Positions 22,066 through 33,444 are shown, numbered from the stretch's first letter. The stretch is DNA of 38,165 nt from Oehlia diaphana (GCA_003833135.1 QZLH01000647.1:12356-50520); one strand, 5' to 3'. Program-made: numbers and translations. The notes: generated from the letters alone by a model not told the origin.

Positions 22066-22428
22066 AACAGTATAAAATCTATAATAACGACTCTTATTAA
22101 AATTATTTTGTGTGATATACGTTGTGTATAATATACCAAATTTTTCCTGGAAACTGTATTGTACCACATGCGAGTCAAAAACGTAAGGTATACCAAGTCA
22201 GTATCACAGAACTCCAACAAAAAAAAGTATAATCGTTAATGCAGTTGAACTTTTATGTAAAAATGATCCTATGTTGATCTGAACTTGGAAAGATCAGCAA
22301 TCTAATCAGGGTTTGCTTATTAAAGTTTTTTTAGGACATATTGTGCTTTTTTTTTTAAAAAAAAAAAAAAAAAATTTTTTTTTCTTTACTCCGGATAATC
22401 TCAAAAACTCGAAATACGAAAGTCATCA
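22066..22428. promoter_or_regulatory. Upstream region of isocitrate lyase
   Basis: About 360 bp. A T-run and long A-run followed by a T-run (about 22347-22384) would be strongly nucleosome-excluding. CTCCGGATAATCTC (22389-22402) lies between this tract and the ATG. CCGGAT/CGG-type words are bound by Zn2Cys6 activators of gluconeogenic genes in other fungi, but a single word is weak evidence. Confidence 0.35.
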
Positions 22429-24291
22429 ATGACATCCAAAGACTTTATCGCTCAAGAACAAGCAGCTTTCGAATATGAAGTGGCTGAAGTTGAGAGGTGG
22501 TGGAAAAGTGACCGTTTTCGTCTTGTAAAACGTCCCTATACTGCTGAACAGATAGTCTCAAAGCGTGGTCTTCTTAAACAACAATATGTTTCTGATACTC
22601 AGGCTAAAAAATTATGGTCTTTGTTCAAACGTCATCAAAAAAATAAGACCGCTACGCATACTTTCGGTGCCTTGGATCCTATTCAAGTAGCTCAAATGGC
22701 TAAATATCTTGAAACCGTATATGTATCTGGTTGGCAGTGTTCCTCCACCGCTTCCACCTCAAATGAACCAGGTCCAGATCTTGCTGATTATCCGATGGAC
22801 ACTGTTCCAAATAAAGTTGAACATTTGTTTATGGCTCAGCAATTCCATGATAGGAAACAACGTGAATCAAGATTTAGTATTTCTAAAGAAGAAAGAGCAA
22901 AAACTCCTTTTGTTGACTATTTGCGCCCAATCATCGCTGATGCTGATACTGGGCATGGTGGTATTACTGCCATATTAAAACTCACTAAGATGTTTGTTGA
23001 ACGTGGCGCTGCAGGAAGTAAGTGATCCATTTTGCGCATCATTATAAAATGAAATAATTATTAATTATCGAAATTAAAATCAATTTTTTTAAACTTTCAG
23101 TTCATATTGAGGATCAGGTAATTCTTCTTTTCAATATTTCTTTTAAATTTAAGCTTAAATTTATATATATATTAATATAATATATACGTATTTTTTATTA
23201 GTCACCATCTAATAAAAAATGTGGTCATATGGCTGGAAAAGTATTGGTGCCGATATCAGAACACATAAATCGCTTAATTGCTATTCGTGTTCAGTATGAT
23301 ATCATGGGTGTCAATAATTTAATTGTCTCTCGTACTGACTCTGAAGCTGCTACTCTTCTCACATCTAACATCGATGTCCGAGATCACGCGTTCATTCTTG
23401 GTTCAACCAATCCTAACCTTCGCCCTCTTGCAGAAATCATGCAAGAAGAAGAAGCGAAGGGTGTCTCGGGAAATCAACTTGCTGCGATAGAAGAGAAATG
23501 GTTGAGTGACGCAAAACTAAAACTTTACAATGATGCCGTTATTGATGCCATTAAGGCTTCCATCCTTCCTGATAAAAATTCTCTCCTTCAAAAATGGTCA
23601 TCTCAATATCAAGGATTGTCTCACTATAATGCCACCAAATTAGCCAAGTCATTGGGTGTTGATGTATTTTGGAATTGGGATACCCCAAGAACACGTGAAG
23701 GTTTGTACAGATATCAAGGTGGCACTAAATGTGCTATTAACCGCGCCATAGCGTATGCCCCATATTGTGATTTGCTTTGGATGGAGACTGCAAAACCTAT
23801 CAGAGCTCAAGCCCAAGAATTTGCCGAAGGCGTTCACAAAGTGCATCCTGAAATTATGATGGCTTATAATTTAAGTCCTTCGTTTAACTGTGAGTATTAT
23901 TAATTTTTATTTCATTCTAATTTAATATGAAAATTTACAATTTTTTTATTTGATTTTAGGGGACGCCGCCGGTATGACAGATGAAGAAATTCGCACCTAC
24001 ATTTCTGACTTGGGTAAGCTAGGTTTCGTATGGCAATTCATTACACTTGGTGGATTTCACTCGAATGCTCTCGGAGTGGATACCTTTGCTAGGGATTATA
24101 AAGAACGTGGTATGCTTGCGTACGTTGAAGGAGTACAACGAAAAGAGCGTGAGCATGGTGTTGAGACTCTTCAACATCAGAAATGGTCTGGTGCCCATTA
24201 TGTTGATCAATTAATATTGACAGTTACGGGTGGTGTCAATGCGACAACTGCCATGGGTAAAGGTGTTACCGAAGATCAATTCAAAAAGTAA
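22429..24291 (+). CDS. ICL1: Isocitrate lyase (glyoxylate cycle)
   Basis: Exons 22429-23017, 23101-23117 (17 nt), 23202-23889 and 23960-24291 join to 541 residues, normal for fungal ICL. It splits isocitrate to succinate and glyoxylate, letting lipid-derived acetyl-CoA feed gluconeogenesis. Catalytic KKCGH follows the microexon join (IHIEDQ then [17 protein letters not shown]). The metal-binding DADTGHGG, the substrate-binding [32 protein letters not shown] and [11 protein letters not shown] are all present. The protein ends [11 protein letters not shown] with no SKL-type peroxisomal signal, as in yeast Icl1, so a cytosolic place is possible. A GTAAAG donor-like word overlaps the stop, but the downstream frames stop quickly and give no PTS1. 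All motifs are intact; I expect an active enzyme. Confidence 0.97.
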
Positions 24292-24882
24292 AGTAAGTAC
24301 AATTGTAGTAATTAAAACGTTTTAGTATTTTATGAATATTACGGAGAGAAACAAAAAGAGGAGGAGAGTTTAGTGTATTTATTTTTTGTATTTATTTTTT
24401 GTATTTATTTTTGTATTTAATACAATCCATATTTAAAAATTCCGCTTCTATGGGATAGATTTTTTTTTCCAATATGATTAATTTCAAATCTGAATACAAA
24501 ATGTTGACAGCGACTGAAGTTATAATAGCGATAAAGTTACGTAATTATGAGTACTCTTTGACTTACGTGATTTTACTGAAAATGTGTTTGTCAACAAATG
24601 TGACTAAAAAACTTTATCTATGCAAATTTGACAGATATATTTAAACGTTTTGAAACTTGTGTATAATAATTTGAATAAAGAAATTAATTGAAGAAAACTC
24701 CCCTTTTGATGCTATTATTATGAAAGATACTATCAAAATGTCCAAAAACAACATCTATAAATAATAAAAAATAAAAAAAAAAAAAAGAAAAAGAAAAAAA
24801 ATCCTCCAAAAAAAAAAAATTATTAATAGGATGAAATTAAAATATTAGCACATTTATCCGAAAAGAATTAAATTACTAATTT
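24292..24882. other. Convergent spacer
   Basis: This separates the 3' ends of isocitrate lyase and PRP38B. It contains three near-exact copies of TATTTATTTTTTG around 24376-24415 and A-rich tracts near 24760-24820. I see no ORF. Confidence 0.45.
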
Positions 24883-26577
24883 TTAACTTCTTGGACTTCT
24901 GCTTCTACGACGTTCGTGTCTATCATCATCATGCCTTCTTCTTCGATCATCGTCATACTTCCTATCGTGATCATAACTACCACGACGATCATAATCATGG
25001 CTACCACGACGATCTCGATCTTTACGATCGCGACTAGAACTTCTATGTCTTCTGTGACGACTACGACTTCTACTGCGTCGACGGTCGCGGTGATCACGGT
25101 CACGGTCACGATCGCTATCTCTATCTCTATCTCTACGTTCTCGACGACTACGTTCATGTTCATAATCTCGAACCCGGTGAGATCTTCTTTCAGCACTGCG
25201 GCTACGACTGCGTCCATAATTTCGATCATCATCTTCACGTCTTATAGAACGCTCTGCGGAACGTTTAAGTTCTAAATCATACGTAGGAGATTCTCTCCTA
25301 GTTTATTAATTAAATAACGAATTGTAAGAATTAACAACAAAGAAACAGACTTTACATGTATTTTAAAAACTTCTGTCTCTATTTATTCTTTTTTTTTCTA
25401 CCTCATTCCTCAGGAAAATCAACTTTTTAAAATCCAAGTCGCTTTTTTTTTTTTGTAAATGCGTTTTAAGGAACTAATGCGTAACCTGATAACAAAAACG
25501 ATAATATAAAAACAATGACTATAAATAAATAAAAGATTTCCTACCTTGGTGGAAGAGGAGGTTGAGACTTTTCCTTTAACTTTTGTTCAATTTCGCGGGC
25601 GATTGGTACTGGAATGCGAGGTAAAATAGTTCCAAGCCATTTTTGCTCCGTTAACAATTGGCGACACATTTTTCCGATAGTTCTAACATAGATCAATTAA
25701 AGTTGGTCAATTTTTTTTAAACATTCTAGTTAATAAACAGCAAATGAATTCATCGCAATCATGAATAACTCACGATTAATAATTGTAGTGTACAATTAAT
25801 TCCATAGAATATACATACATAATGACTGGGCGAGGACCGCCTTGGATTTGGACTTCTTCCTCGTCATCTAAATATTCCTCAAACCATTCCCATAAATGAA
25901 TTGGCTTACACACATAACGAAGATAAAGAAACCCTAAAGCGCGTATATGTCTAAACAATAATAGTAATCGGTATAAGACACGACATAAATTTTATTGAAT
26001 TAACTAATAATGAACGAATAATACATACGGAGAATCGGTATGTTGAATCAATCCATTAACTTGTTTTACTGTTAGTCGTAAAGTCCAAAGTTTATAAAGT
26101 AAACAAAAGGCAGTTGATGCTGTTGTCCCTTTAAGAAAAGGTTCTGTCAACCAAAAAATTTTTGATTGAATTTATGATTGCGTTATATAATACGATCAAA
26201 TTTGCGTATAATAAAATATTTTGACGTTGTTTACCTACCGAGAGACTCAACTATATTGTTTTTTTGTTTTTAAAAAAAGAAATAAATAACGTTAACATAG
26301 ATCAACGAACCAAGTATATTCAGTATAATAAATAAATGGCTTACCGTGATTAAAAATTTCATCAATAACTTCATGATAGGTTTTTAATTCACTAAAAGAA
26401 AGCAAAGAAAAAAAGATCAAAAATTGTTTTTCATAAAAACTAACACCAAAGTTGAGGCCAACATACTCACTAAAGATGTTTAAAATAAGGTGAAGCTTGA
26501 ATGTTTTGATATAAAATGTTGTTTAAGTTCATAGTGGTTTCGCTTCCCCATGTTTCTAATTTATTTGATTGTTTCAT
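24883..26577 (-). CDS. PRPF38B: PRP38B-type pre-mRNA splicing factor
   Basis: Minus-strand exons 26471-26577, 26345-26391, 26239-26250 (12 nt), 26029-26143, 25819-25950, 25545-25682 and 24883-25297 join to 321 residues. The PRP38 domain fills residues 13-185: NLNNILYQNIQASPYFKHLY, ELKTYHEVIDEIFNHVESLEPF, TASTAFCLLYKLWTLRLT, SPHIRALGFLYLRY and LWEWFEEYLDDEEE. It matches PRPF38B rather than PRP38A in the TYHEVIDEI and YLDDEEE blocks. The last 135 residues are an RS/RD/RE-rich tail (SRSRSAERRS, RDRDRDSDRD), the exon-junction/SR-like part. PRP38 proteins join the tri-snRNP/B complex and help activate the spliceosome. The tail's frame is the one continuing from exon 6; other open frames there are shadows. 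Its first 12-nt exon join (NH-VESL-EPF) is required to keep the family sequence. Confidence 0.93.
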
Positions 26578-26755
26578 TTTGCTCAACTGAAGTTCTTTGA
26601 GTATAAAAACTCAAACAAGTAGGTAATCAAGTGGTAATCATCAGGTTTTTACGAAATCACTGGCCAATCACTTTTCAATAGAATATCAGCATTTGTCCGT
26701 CAGATCTTTTCTTTTTTTTAAAAAATATTTACTTTCGATTTTGGCTTGCATCATA
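26578..26755. promoter_or_regulatory. 178-bp divergent promoter PRP38B / SLY1
   Basis: Only 178 bp separate the two start codons. No TATA box is obvious. TGGTAATCATCAGG lies near its middle, and a TTTTCTTTTTTTT tract lies on the SLY1 side. Confidence 0.5.
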
Positions 26756-29152
26756 ATGGGTACCGTTCCAAAAGAATCAACATTACGAGATCAACAGATC
26801 GGTAATTGTTATTTATTTTTAATTACTATTATTTTTTTTACCTTGCATTCAATTAATGGTAAATTTAATAGAGTCGATTGTGACAATGCTTAACCTTAAT
26901 AATAAGCAAGAAGTTATACCAGCTTCATCAGAAAATTCATTAGTTCCTTCGACAAACAATGAACCCGTATGGAAGGTTTTGATATTTGACGATTTTGGTC
27001 GAGATATCATTTCTTCCGTCCTTAAAGTTAACGATTTACGCGAAAATGGTGTAACGGTTCATATGTACGTAAACTATTCTGAAAATTTTTTGATTATGCG
27101 GTTAACCCGTAAATTAACGTATTTTTAAATATGACTCAGTTTTTTCAATGGTTTGATGCTTTATATAGGTTGTTAAGAAGTGAAAGACAACCTATTTCTG
27201 ATGTTCCGGCAATTTATTTTGTTGAGCCCACAACGGAAAATGTACAAAGGATTGGCGAGGTTAAATAATTTCTTTATTTTTATTATATAATTATGATCTT
27301 TAAATTTTTTAATAAAATTGTTGAAATTTAGGATTTGGCCAAAAATCTTTACGAATCATATTATATTAATTTTCTGACAGCTATTTCACGACCTTTACTC
27401 GAAGAATTGGCAGCTGCTACAATACAAAATAACACATCAAATTCAATATCACAAGTCTATGATCAATACTTGAATTTTATTGTTTCCGAACCGAATCTTT
27501 TTTCACTAAATCAGCCCAATATTTATTATTTATTAAATGATCCAACCACTGCAGAAACAGCTATTGAGCGAGCAATTGACCGCACGGTCAGTTCTTTATT
27601 CTCCGTATTAGTCACAATGGGAGTTATACCAATCATCCGTTGCCCAAGAGGAAATGCAGCTGAAATGATTGCACAAAAGCTTGATAATCGATTACGAGAT
27701 CATGCATTAAATTCGCGGAACAATCTGTTTTTGGAGAACTCCAAGTCTTTAAATTTTCAGAGACCTGTTTTGATCATCCTTGATAGAAATATTGATCTTG
27801 TACCAATGTTGAGCCATTCATGGACTTATCAAGCGTTGATTCATGATGTCTTGGATATGCATTTGAATAGAATTACTATTGAAACAGAAGAAATGGGACT
27901 AAGATCAAAGAGAAGTTATGATTTAGACAACAAAGATTTCTTTTGGGCAAAAAATGCATCAAATCCATTCCCGCAAGTAGCCGAAGATATTGATGTGGAA
28001 CTTAATCGTTATAAAAGTGATGCTGCGGAGATTACAAAACTTAGCGGAGTAAACTCATTAGATGATATGGATCAAGTTGATTTTTCCCATAATACTCAGC
28101 ATTTGAAATCAGCTATTACAGCATTACCAGAGCTTACTGCAAGAAAACAAACACTGGATATGCACATGAATATTGCAACATCTTTATTAAAAGGGATCAA
28201 AGAACGTCAACTTGATACATTCTTCCAAATGGAGGAATCTATAACTAGACAAAATAAATCAGCTATATTAGAAGCAATCAGGGACCCAGAAAAAAAACCA
28301 GAAGATAAATTAAGGTTTTTCATAATCTATTATTTATCCGCTGAAGAAGTTCTTAAAGATATGGCTGAATATGAATATGCATTACGCTCTGCCGGTTGTG
28401 ATTTGGGTGCATTGAATTATGTTAAAAAGTTGTCATATTTTTTATTTATCGAAAGCTGTTTAATTAATGTCAGAAAATTTAAATTAACCTTCATGTATTT
28501 ACTACTATAGAGTACGTGAAATCACTAGGATGACTATGATGACAACTATGGCTCCTCAAAGCTCTGGTTTTGCTCAATCTAGTCAACTTTTTCAAGGATT
28601 TAGTTCTATAGGAAATAAGGTAATAATATCTGCTTGAATTTCCAAGAAATGAAACAAATCTTAACTAATATTTATTTACAGCTGAAAGAAGGTGGTCTTG
28701 GAGGTGGCTTCGAGAATTTAATATCAGGTGTCAAAAATTTGTTACCTACACGCAAAGATTTAACCCTTACAAAAATTGTAGAATCTATTATGGAGCCAAC
28801 TGCAAGTGGAACAAATGAAACAGAAGATTATTTGTATTTTGACCCAAAAATGGCAAGAAGCTCTAGTACAAATAAACAAAGTAAGAGTAAAATTTCATTT
28901 CAAGAAGGAATTGTATTTGTAGTTGGTGGCGGAAATTACATTGAATATCAAAATTTACAGGAATATGCTCAGGTAATTTATTGAGAAATGCTTTATTTTT
29001 GATTTTTTGATTTTTTGATTTTATTAATTTTATATATATATATATATTTTCTTCTACAGCGTCAAGCTATTAAGAAAAGAATTATTTATGGTTCTACAAA
29101 TATTTTGAATCCACATGCATTTTTACAAGAACTTGCAAATCTTGGACTATAA
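26756..29152 (+). CDS. SLY1: Sly1 (SCFD1) Sec1/Munc18 protein
   Basis: Seven exons (26756-26801, 26872-27064, 27169-27259, 27332-28428, 28511-28619, 28682-28972, 29060-29152) join to 639 residues (yeast Sly1 666, human SCFD1 642). It binds the syntaxin Sed5/Stx5 and drives SNARE assembly for ER-Golgi fusion. Family blocks are [16 protein letters not shown] at the start, [67 protein letters not shown] (SM signature, read across about residues 255-285), LDTFFQMEE and a C-terminal [15 protein letters not shown]. The first intron cuts after only 15 codons, and exon 1 gives [15 protein letters not shown]. Intron 3 has a GTTAAA donor. Upstream it shares a promoter with PRP38B. Confidence 0.95.
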
Positions 29153-29871
29153 ATAATTCAATAATATACATTAATTCACTAATAGAGGAAAGCAGAGATT
29201 AATTATGGATAATATATTAATATTGAATAATGGTATTTAGTAACTTAATTATGTATTATAATTCAAATCAAAAATTATATAATTTACATATGCTGATAGG
29301 ATTAGAGTACCAGAAGTATGATTTGTAATATAGTGTATCTTCCTATATAATATATTACGTAAAATCATTTTGTTTTTCGGATAAAAATAAAAAAATACAA
29401 ATTTATTTTTTTCTCTATACAAGTAAAATTTTATATTATTATAATTATTCCAGATATCATTGTATTAAGTCAAATAGTACTAATTTTACTATTAACTTAA
29501 ATCAGATTTTAATAAGCAGTTTAATTATAAATAAGTGAAACTATTCTATATTATTATATACTACTAACCTTTCATATATCATTAAAGTAGGATTCCAAAT
29601 TTCTGAACGTGATTTTTTTTCAATTTTCTGTTTATTTAGGTTCTTGAGCAGTATTTAGTAAAATTTTTTCATATATTGATAAGTTATTTGTATGGTCTAA
29701 TGCTATGAAGACTGTAAAATATTATATTTTACTTTCTTTGCTAATAGATTGCATATTTTATTTAATATTATAGTTGTTTACTTTCCTTTTGTTCTTAATT
29801 ATTTTGATATTTTACAAATACTATTAATACATTGTATTATAGTTTAAATCTCTCCAAGTTCTTGGTGTAAT
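29153..29871. other. AT-rich spacer downstream of SLY1
   Basis: I see no gene. Polyadenylation-like AATAAA words lie near 29152-29400. A pyrimidine-rich line at 29600-29640 (GATTTTTTTTCAATTTTCTG) is the only feature. Confidence 0.35.
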
Positions 29872-30160
29872 TTAGTGATTTTTTAGTGCTTTAATATCAT
29901 CATTCATCTTTTCCAATAATTTAAAATTTGGCCAAATATTTTTTAACCATAGATGATATTTTGGTTTATTATGTGATTCCTCTAATAATTCCTTAGTCTT
30001 AAAATGTAATTAATAATAAATAACATATAATTTCAACTTTCAAGTAAATCTAAAATACTTTGTCTAATATTCCATATAAATAAACCAAATCAGTTTCATA
30101 AATATGTTATTTTCAACAATATAATTATCATTATTTTCAATAACTGAAATTCAGTTTCCT
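29872..30160 (-). pseudogene. Possible gene remnant, family unknown
   Basis: On the minus strand about 29872-30003 reads TKELLEESHNKPKYHLWLKN followed by IWPNFKLLEKMNDDIKALKN and a stop, with a plausible acceptor (ATTTTAAG) just before it. Further upstream, about 30060-30110, a frame reads TDLVYLYGILDKVF then a TAG. This composition (Trp, Pro, charged residues) is rare by chance in DNA this AT-rich, so it may be the C-terminal end of a decayed gene. There is an in-frame stop and no start; family not recognised. Confidence 0.3.
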
Positions 30161-31585
30161 GAAATATTCAAAGCTTTACTATTTAAAAAGTAAAATATAT
30201 TCACAAATTCACCTTCATATGTTGAAATTAATGGATAATTTACATTTCTTTATATCTATCTAATAATAATAAGATTATTGATAAGAAGCAAAAAGTCTAT
30301 TCAGTAATATATCTTGTCAGGCAATCAGAATCAGGCAAAGTGTATGTCTGGAAAATAAATGTCTGAAAATCAGAGTATAACTGAAATATCACCAAACTGT
30401 GAAGCAGTTCAAATGAGATTTTAACCATCATACCTAATAACTGTGTTATGTTTCATATGAAAATTATAGTAAATATATGATAATTAATTTATATAATATA
30501 ATATATAAAGAATATGAAAGATATTTATGCAATAATGATTTATCTAAAAAATATCAGTATCATATTAAAAATAATATAATCCTATTTGGCTGCATAATAA
30601 ATTACTATATATTATATATATTATTTTACTATTTATTAATCCAATTTGCATAAACTTTTTTTGTAAGCCTTTTTATACTTTATAAAACAAAAAAAGATTC
30701 ATTAAAATTGGACTTTTGTATGGTAAGATAATTGCAAAAAAACTTATTAATAAAAATTAATTTAAAATTTACTTCAGATAATTACTTCACTTCCTTTTGA
30801 TTCATGTTACATTTCATAATTAATTATTTATTTATTTATCATGTTATGGTTATAAAAAAAAAATTTTTTTTTTAAAAAAAATTTGTTATTAATATATATT
30901 AAACACTTTTGACTCAGTTTATTACTTATATTTTGTGAGGTTACAGGTATTTCATTATATAATATTTATTTTTAAATTTCTTTTATATTTATATTTTCTA
31001 ACTTCAAAGCATAATTTTACTACTTTAGTTAAATGAAATCAATTTTTTATTAAGTGAGTATTATTCAGTAATATTGAAACTACTTTTATCTTAAATTTCA
31101 TGAGTGTAGGTATAATATTTGTGGAAATATTTATATTTTTTATAATGGCAATAATTTTTTAAATATGTAAAATCATCATATACATTACATCTCTTAGTGT
31201 TTTTATTATTTATATTTATCTAAAGAACTTGATTTTTTTGTTGATAAAAACTTATTCATCACACATTATTTGTTACTATACTGTTTATATAATAGTGTAT
31301 AATTCCATATAATGCCAGCCAACCAGTGCTTTTTTTGAAGGTAACTCTAGGGTATAGCATCCTTTTAGTATAGTATTTTTTTGGTTTAAATAGAAACTGA
31401 AACTAAATGAAAATTGAATCAGAACTATTCAGTTCAGTTTAATTTTACCTAATTTTTTTAAAAATGCAAAAATTGGAATAATTTGATAACATGTAATTAT
31501 TAGAAATCAACTAACTATAATTATCTTATTAAAATGCATCAAATGGCAGTAAGATTAACAGAATTTTTACTTTAAAATTATTAAT
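30161..31585. other. Very AT-rich spacer
   Basis: I see no gene. A perfect A/T hairpin-like run lies at about 30852-30887 (A-run, T-run, A-run). The region 30480-30640 consists largely of TATATAAT-type words. Confidence 0.4.
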
Positions 31586-31587
31586 AT

Positions 31588-31822
31588 AAAAGGTTTTTTC
31601 CTGCTAAATTTACTTTGGATGCACACTACATTTACCTTTTTATAGTAAAATCTTATGACATAACAACTTTAATGATCTATTTTAGCACAAATTTGAGTAC
31701 TTTTTTTTAACTAAAAATAGTATAAATCATAGGCAATTTCTACAAGATTCTTATTCTAAAATTACCGAAATAAAAGTTTTTCCTGCTAAACTTTATCTTA
31801 AATGCATGCCACATTTACCTTT
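31588..31822. repeat. Two diverged direct repeats of about 52 bp
   Basis: Copy 1 at 31588-31640 contains TTTTTTCCTGCTAAATTTAC, then GGATGCACACTACATTTACC. Copy 2 at 31771-31822 contains TTTTTCCTGCTAAACTTTA, then AAATGCATGCCACATTTACC. The period is about 183 bp, and the intervening sequence also shares words. This is probably an old tandem duplication. Confidence 0.55.
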
Positions 31823-31829
31823 TTTTTTA

Positions 31830-32235
31830 CTTGACTGGTAGATTATTATATAAATTCGAATATTTTAAAAGTATATTCAAGATTTTTTAAGATTTCTAAA
31901 TAAACAATGTCGATCATAACCGGACTAGCACTTAAAAAATATATAAAAATAATACTACATTTAGAGAAGCATAGTGGACATCCCTAATCCCTATTTTATC
32001 ACAATTTTACGATCATTTGTCGATTATTTATTCAATTTTATAATTCAGAAATTGGAAGAGAAATAGAGAATGTAATTGTTCTTTTTGTTTTTGAGTCAGA
32101 ATAAGGTGTGAAGGGATTTGTAAGTATGCCATTTAGTTAAAAATTTTATTATTAAGACCCGGTATATCCGTATATGTGAAAATAAGTATTTTGAAATTTC
32201 AGTCATCGCGTCGTCGCGTACTTGGAAAAAAAAAA
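31830..32235. other. Spacer before the LTR
   Basis: I see no gene. A more mixed-composition stretch begins at about 32150 (GACCCGGTATATCCGTATATG, then CATCGCGTCGTCGCG). Confidence 0.35.
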
Positions 32236-32601
32236 TCAATTGTTATGATGTAATCAAAATTTACCGACCCTCCCATAGTGGGTCAGAGATCAACATATGC
32301 ATCCCGAGGGTATCAGAAATCCGTACGCCTTTCGAAAGAATGTTCCGGGAATATACTCTTAATTATAATATGTATTTAGTATTATTTATTTCATGGGGAG
32401 TTCCCTGGAGCGTGTCACTCATTATATATTAACTATTTAACTATTTTAAACTAAAATTAGTAATTTCCCGGCTATCTATATGAGACCGGGAAATAACTAA
32501 ACGAAGATTCCCGTCCTTTATAAACTCAGCTAAATCACTCGCAATTTTTAAAAGTTAGTATGAAGGTGACACTTAGTGCGACAGGGGATTACATAATCAA
32601 T
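32236..32601 (+). mobile_element. Candidate solo LTR with 5-bp target duplication
   Basis: TCAAT occurs directly outside both ends (32236-32240 and 32597-32601). The 356-bp body starts TGTTATGATGTAATC and ends GATTACATAA, so the ends are short inverted repeats (TTATG-(AT)-GTAATC against GATTAC-ATAA); the canonical 3' CA seems lost. It is clearly less AT-rich than its surroundings. A TATA-like CCTTTATAAACTC lies at about 32515-32527, and a hairpin TTTCCCGG...CCGGGAAA at 32463-32492. These features fit an LTR with its own promoter. No gag or pol is present and no second LTR is seen, so it would be a solo LTR left by recombination. Confidence 0.5.
32463..32492. repeat. Hairpin inside the candidate LTR
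   Basis: TTTCCCGG and CCGGGAAA are perfect 8-base inverse arms around a 14-base loop. In an LTR of this type such a structure could sit just upstream of the TATA-like element. Confidence 0.6.
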
Positions 32602-32797
32602 GCACATAAATTTCGAAATCTGAATTATTTAATTAAAATTTTTTTGCAGTTTATATTATTACTAAGTCGTCTTTTTTGTTATTCAAAAAAATACATTTCA
32701 ATTACTTCTTTTTGTTCGTTAAGTGCTTGTTTTTCACACCATTAGTTTTGTTTTTCTTGCTTGTTCAGCCATCTCTAAATCATAGTCTGAAAAGAAG

Positions 32798-33444
32798 TTA
32801 ATAAAAAAAATAGTACCTTTTCACTCCTATTATAATAATGCATTTGGACATACTAGGAAGTGCTTGATACATGACACCATCATATTCGGCAGACCATATT
32901 ACTCGATCTAGTCGCTTATTAGATTTCAATTTTAACTCCACTTCCCCATAGAAGTCATCATGCCTTTCTAGATCTTCGTTATCGATGAGAGTAATATGAA
33001 TAGAGGCCGCGATGTTGCGGCGGACGGATTTATCAACGAATGTATAAACTACCATGGACACACTAAGGCCCAGCCCTTCCGATACATTTCGTCCGCTACT
33101 TTCTGACATCTTGTACACAGGTCCATCACCTCCATTTTTGTGTTCATGCTTCGCGTATACATAATTACATTGGATTTCTTCGCTCGTCCGCTTGGCAATT
33201 CCAAAGGTGCCGACTCGGCACAATTCCCCAAAGGATAATCGCAATCCAATTCTTCTTCTGATGTTAGAGCAAAATTCGGACTCCACTCCAATATTCTCAT
33301 ACTTTCTGTTCTTCTGTTGGCTATCTCCTCGTTTGCTGCCAATCCACAACTGGCTGATGTTCCAAACATATATCTGGCTATCTTTCCCTTCCGGATAGTA
33401 TATGTCAGATTCACAACATATGGACGATGCTTTCTGGTTTGCAT
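32798..33444 (-). CDS. Unidentified higher-GC ORF pair
   Basis: Two overlapping minus-strand frames are open far beyond what the local AT content allows. One starts at an ATG at 33444 (MQTRKHRPYVVNLTYTIRKG) and runs to 33049 (131 residues). The other runs 33349 to 32798 without an ATG (ending in a hydrophobic IIIIGVKRYYFFY) and contains HITLIDNEDLERHDDFYGEV. Base composition is near 42-45% GC by eye against about 25% around it. A 45-nt GTATGAG...CTCTAACATCAG segment (33258-33302) looks like an intron with branch site but does not change frame. I do not recognise a family. It may be a transferred or element-derived gene; which frame is real cannot be settled here. Confidence 0.35.

Noticed and set aside
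24289..24480. Extra terminal exon of isocitrate lyase carrying a PTS1
   Set aside because: Joining the GTAAAG donor to the two nearest AG acceptors leads to stops within a few codons and no SKL-like end.
24876..25275. Met/Val-rich and Ile/Thr-rich frames over the RS tail
   Set aside because: These are shadow frames. The frame continuing from exon 6 of PRP38B gives a typical RS domain ending at 24883.
32560..32745. Plus-strand 61-residue ORF (MKVTLSATGDY...)
   Set aside because: It starts inside the candidate LTR and turns into low-complexity hydrophobic sequence; probably chance.
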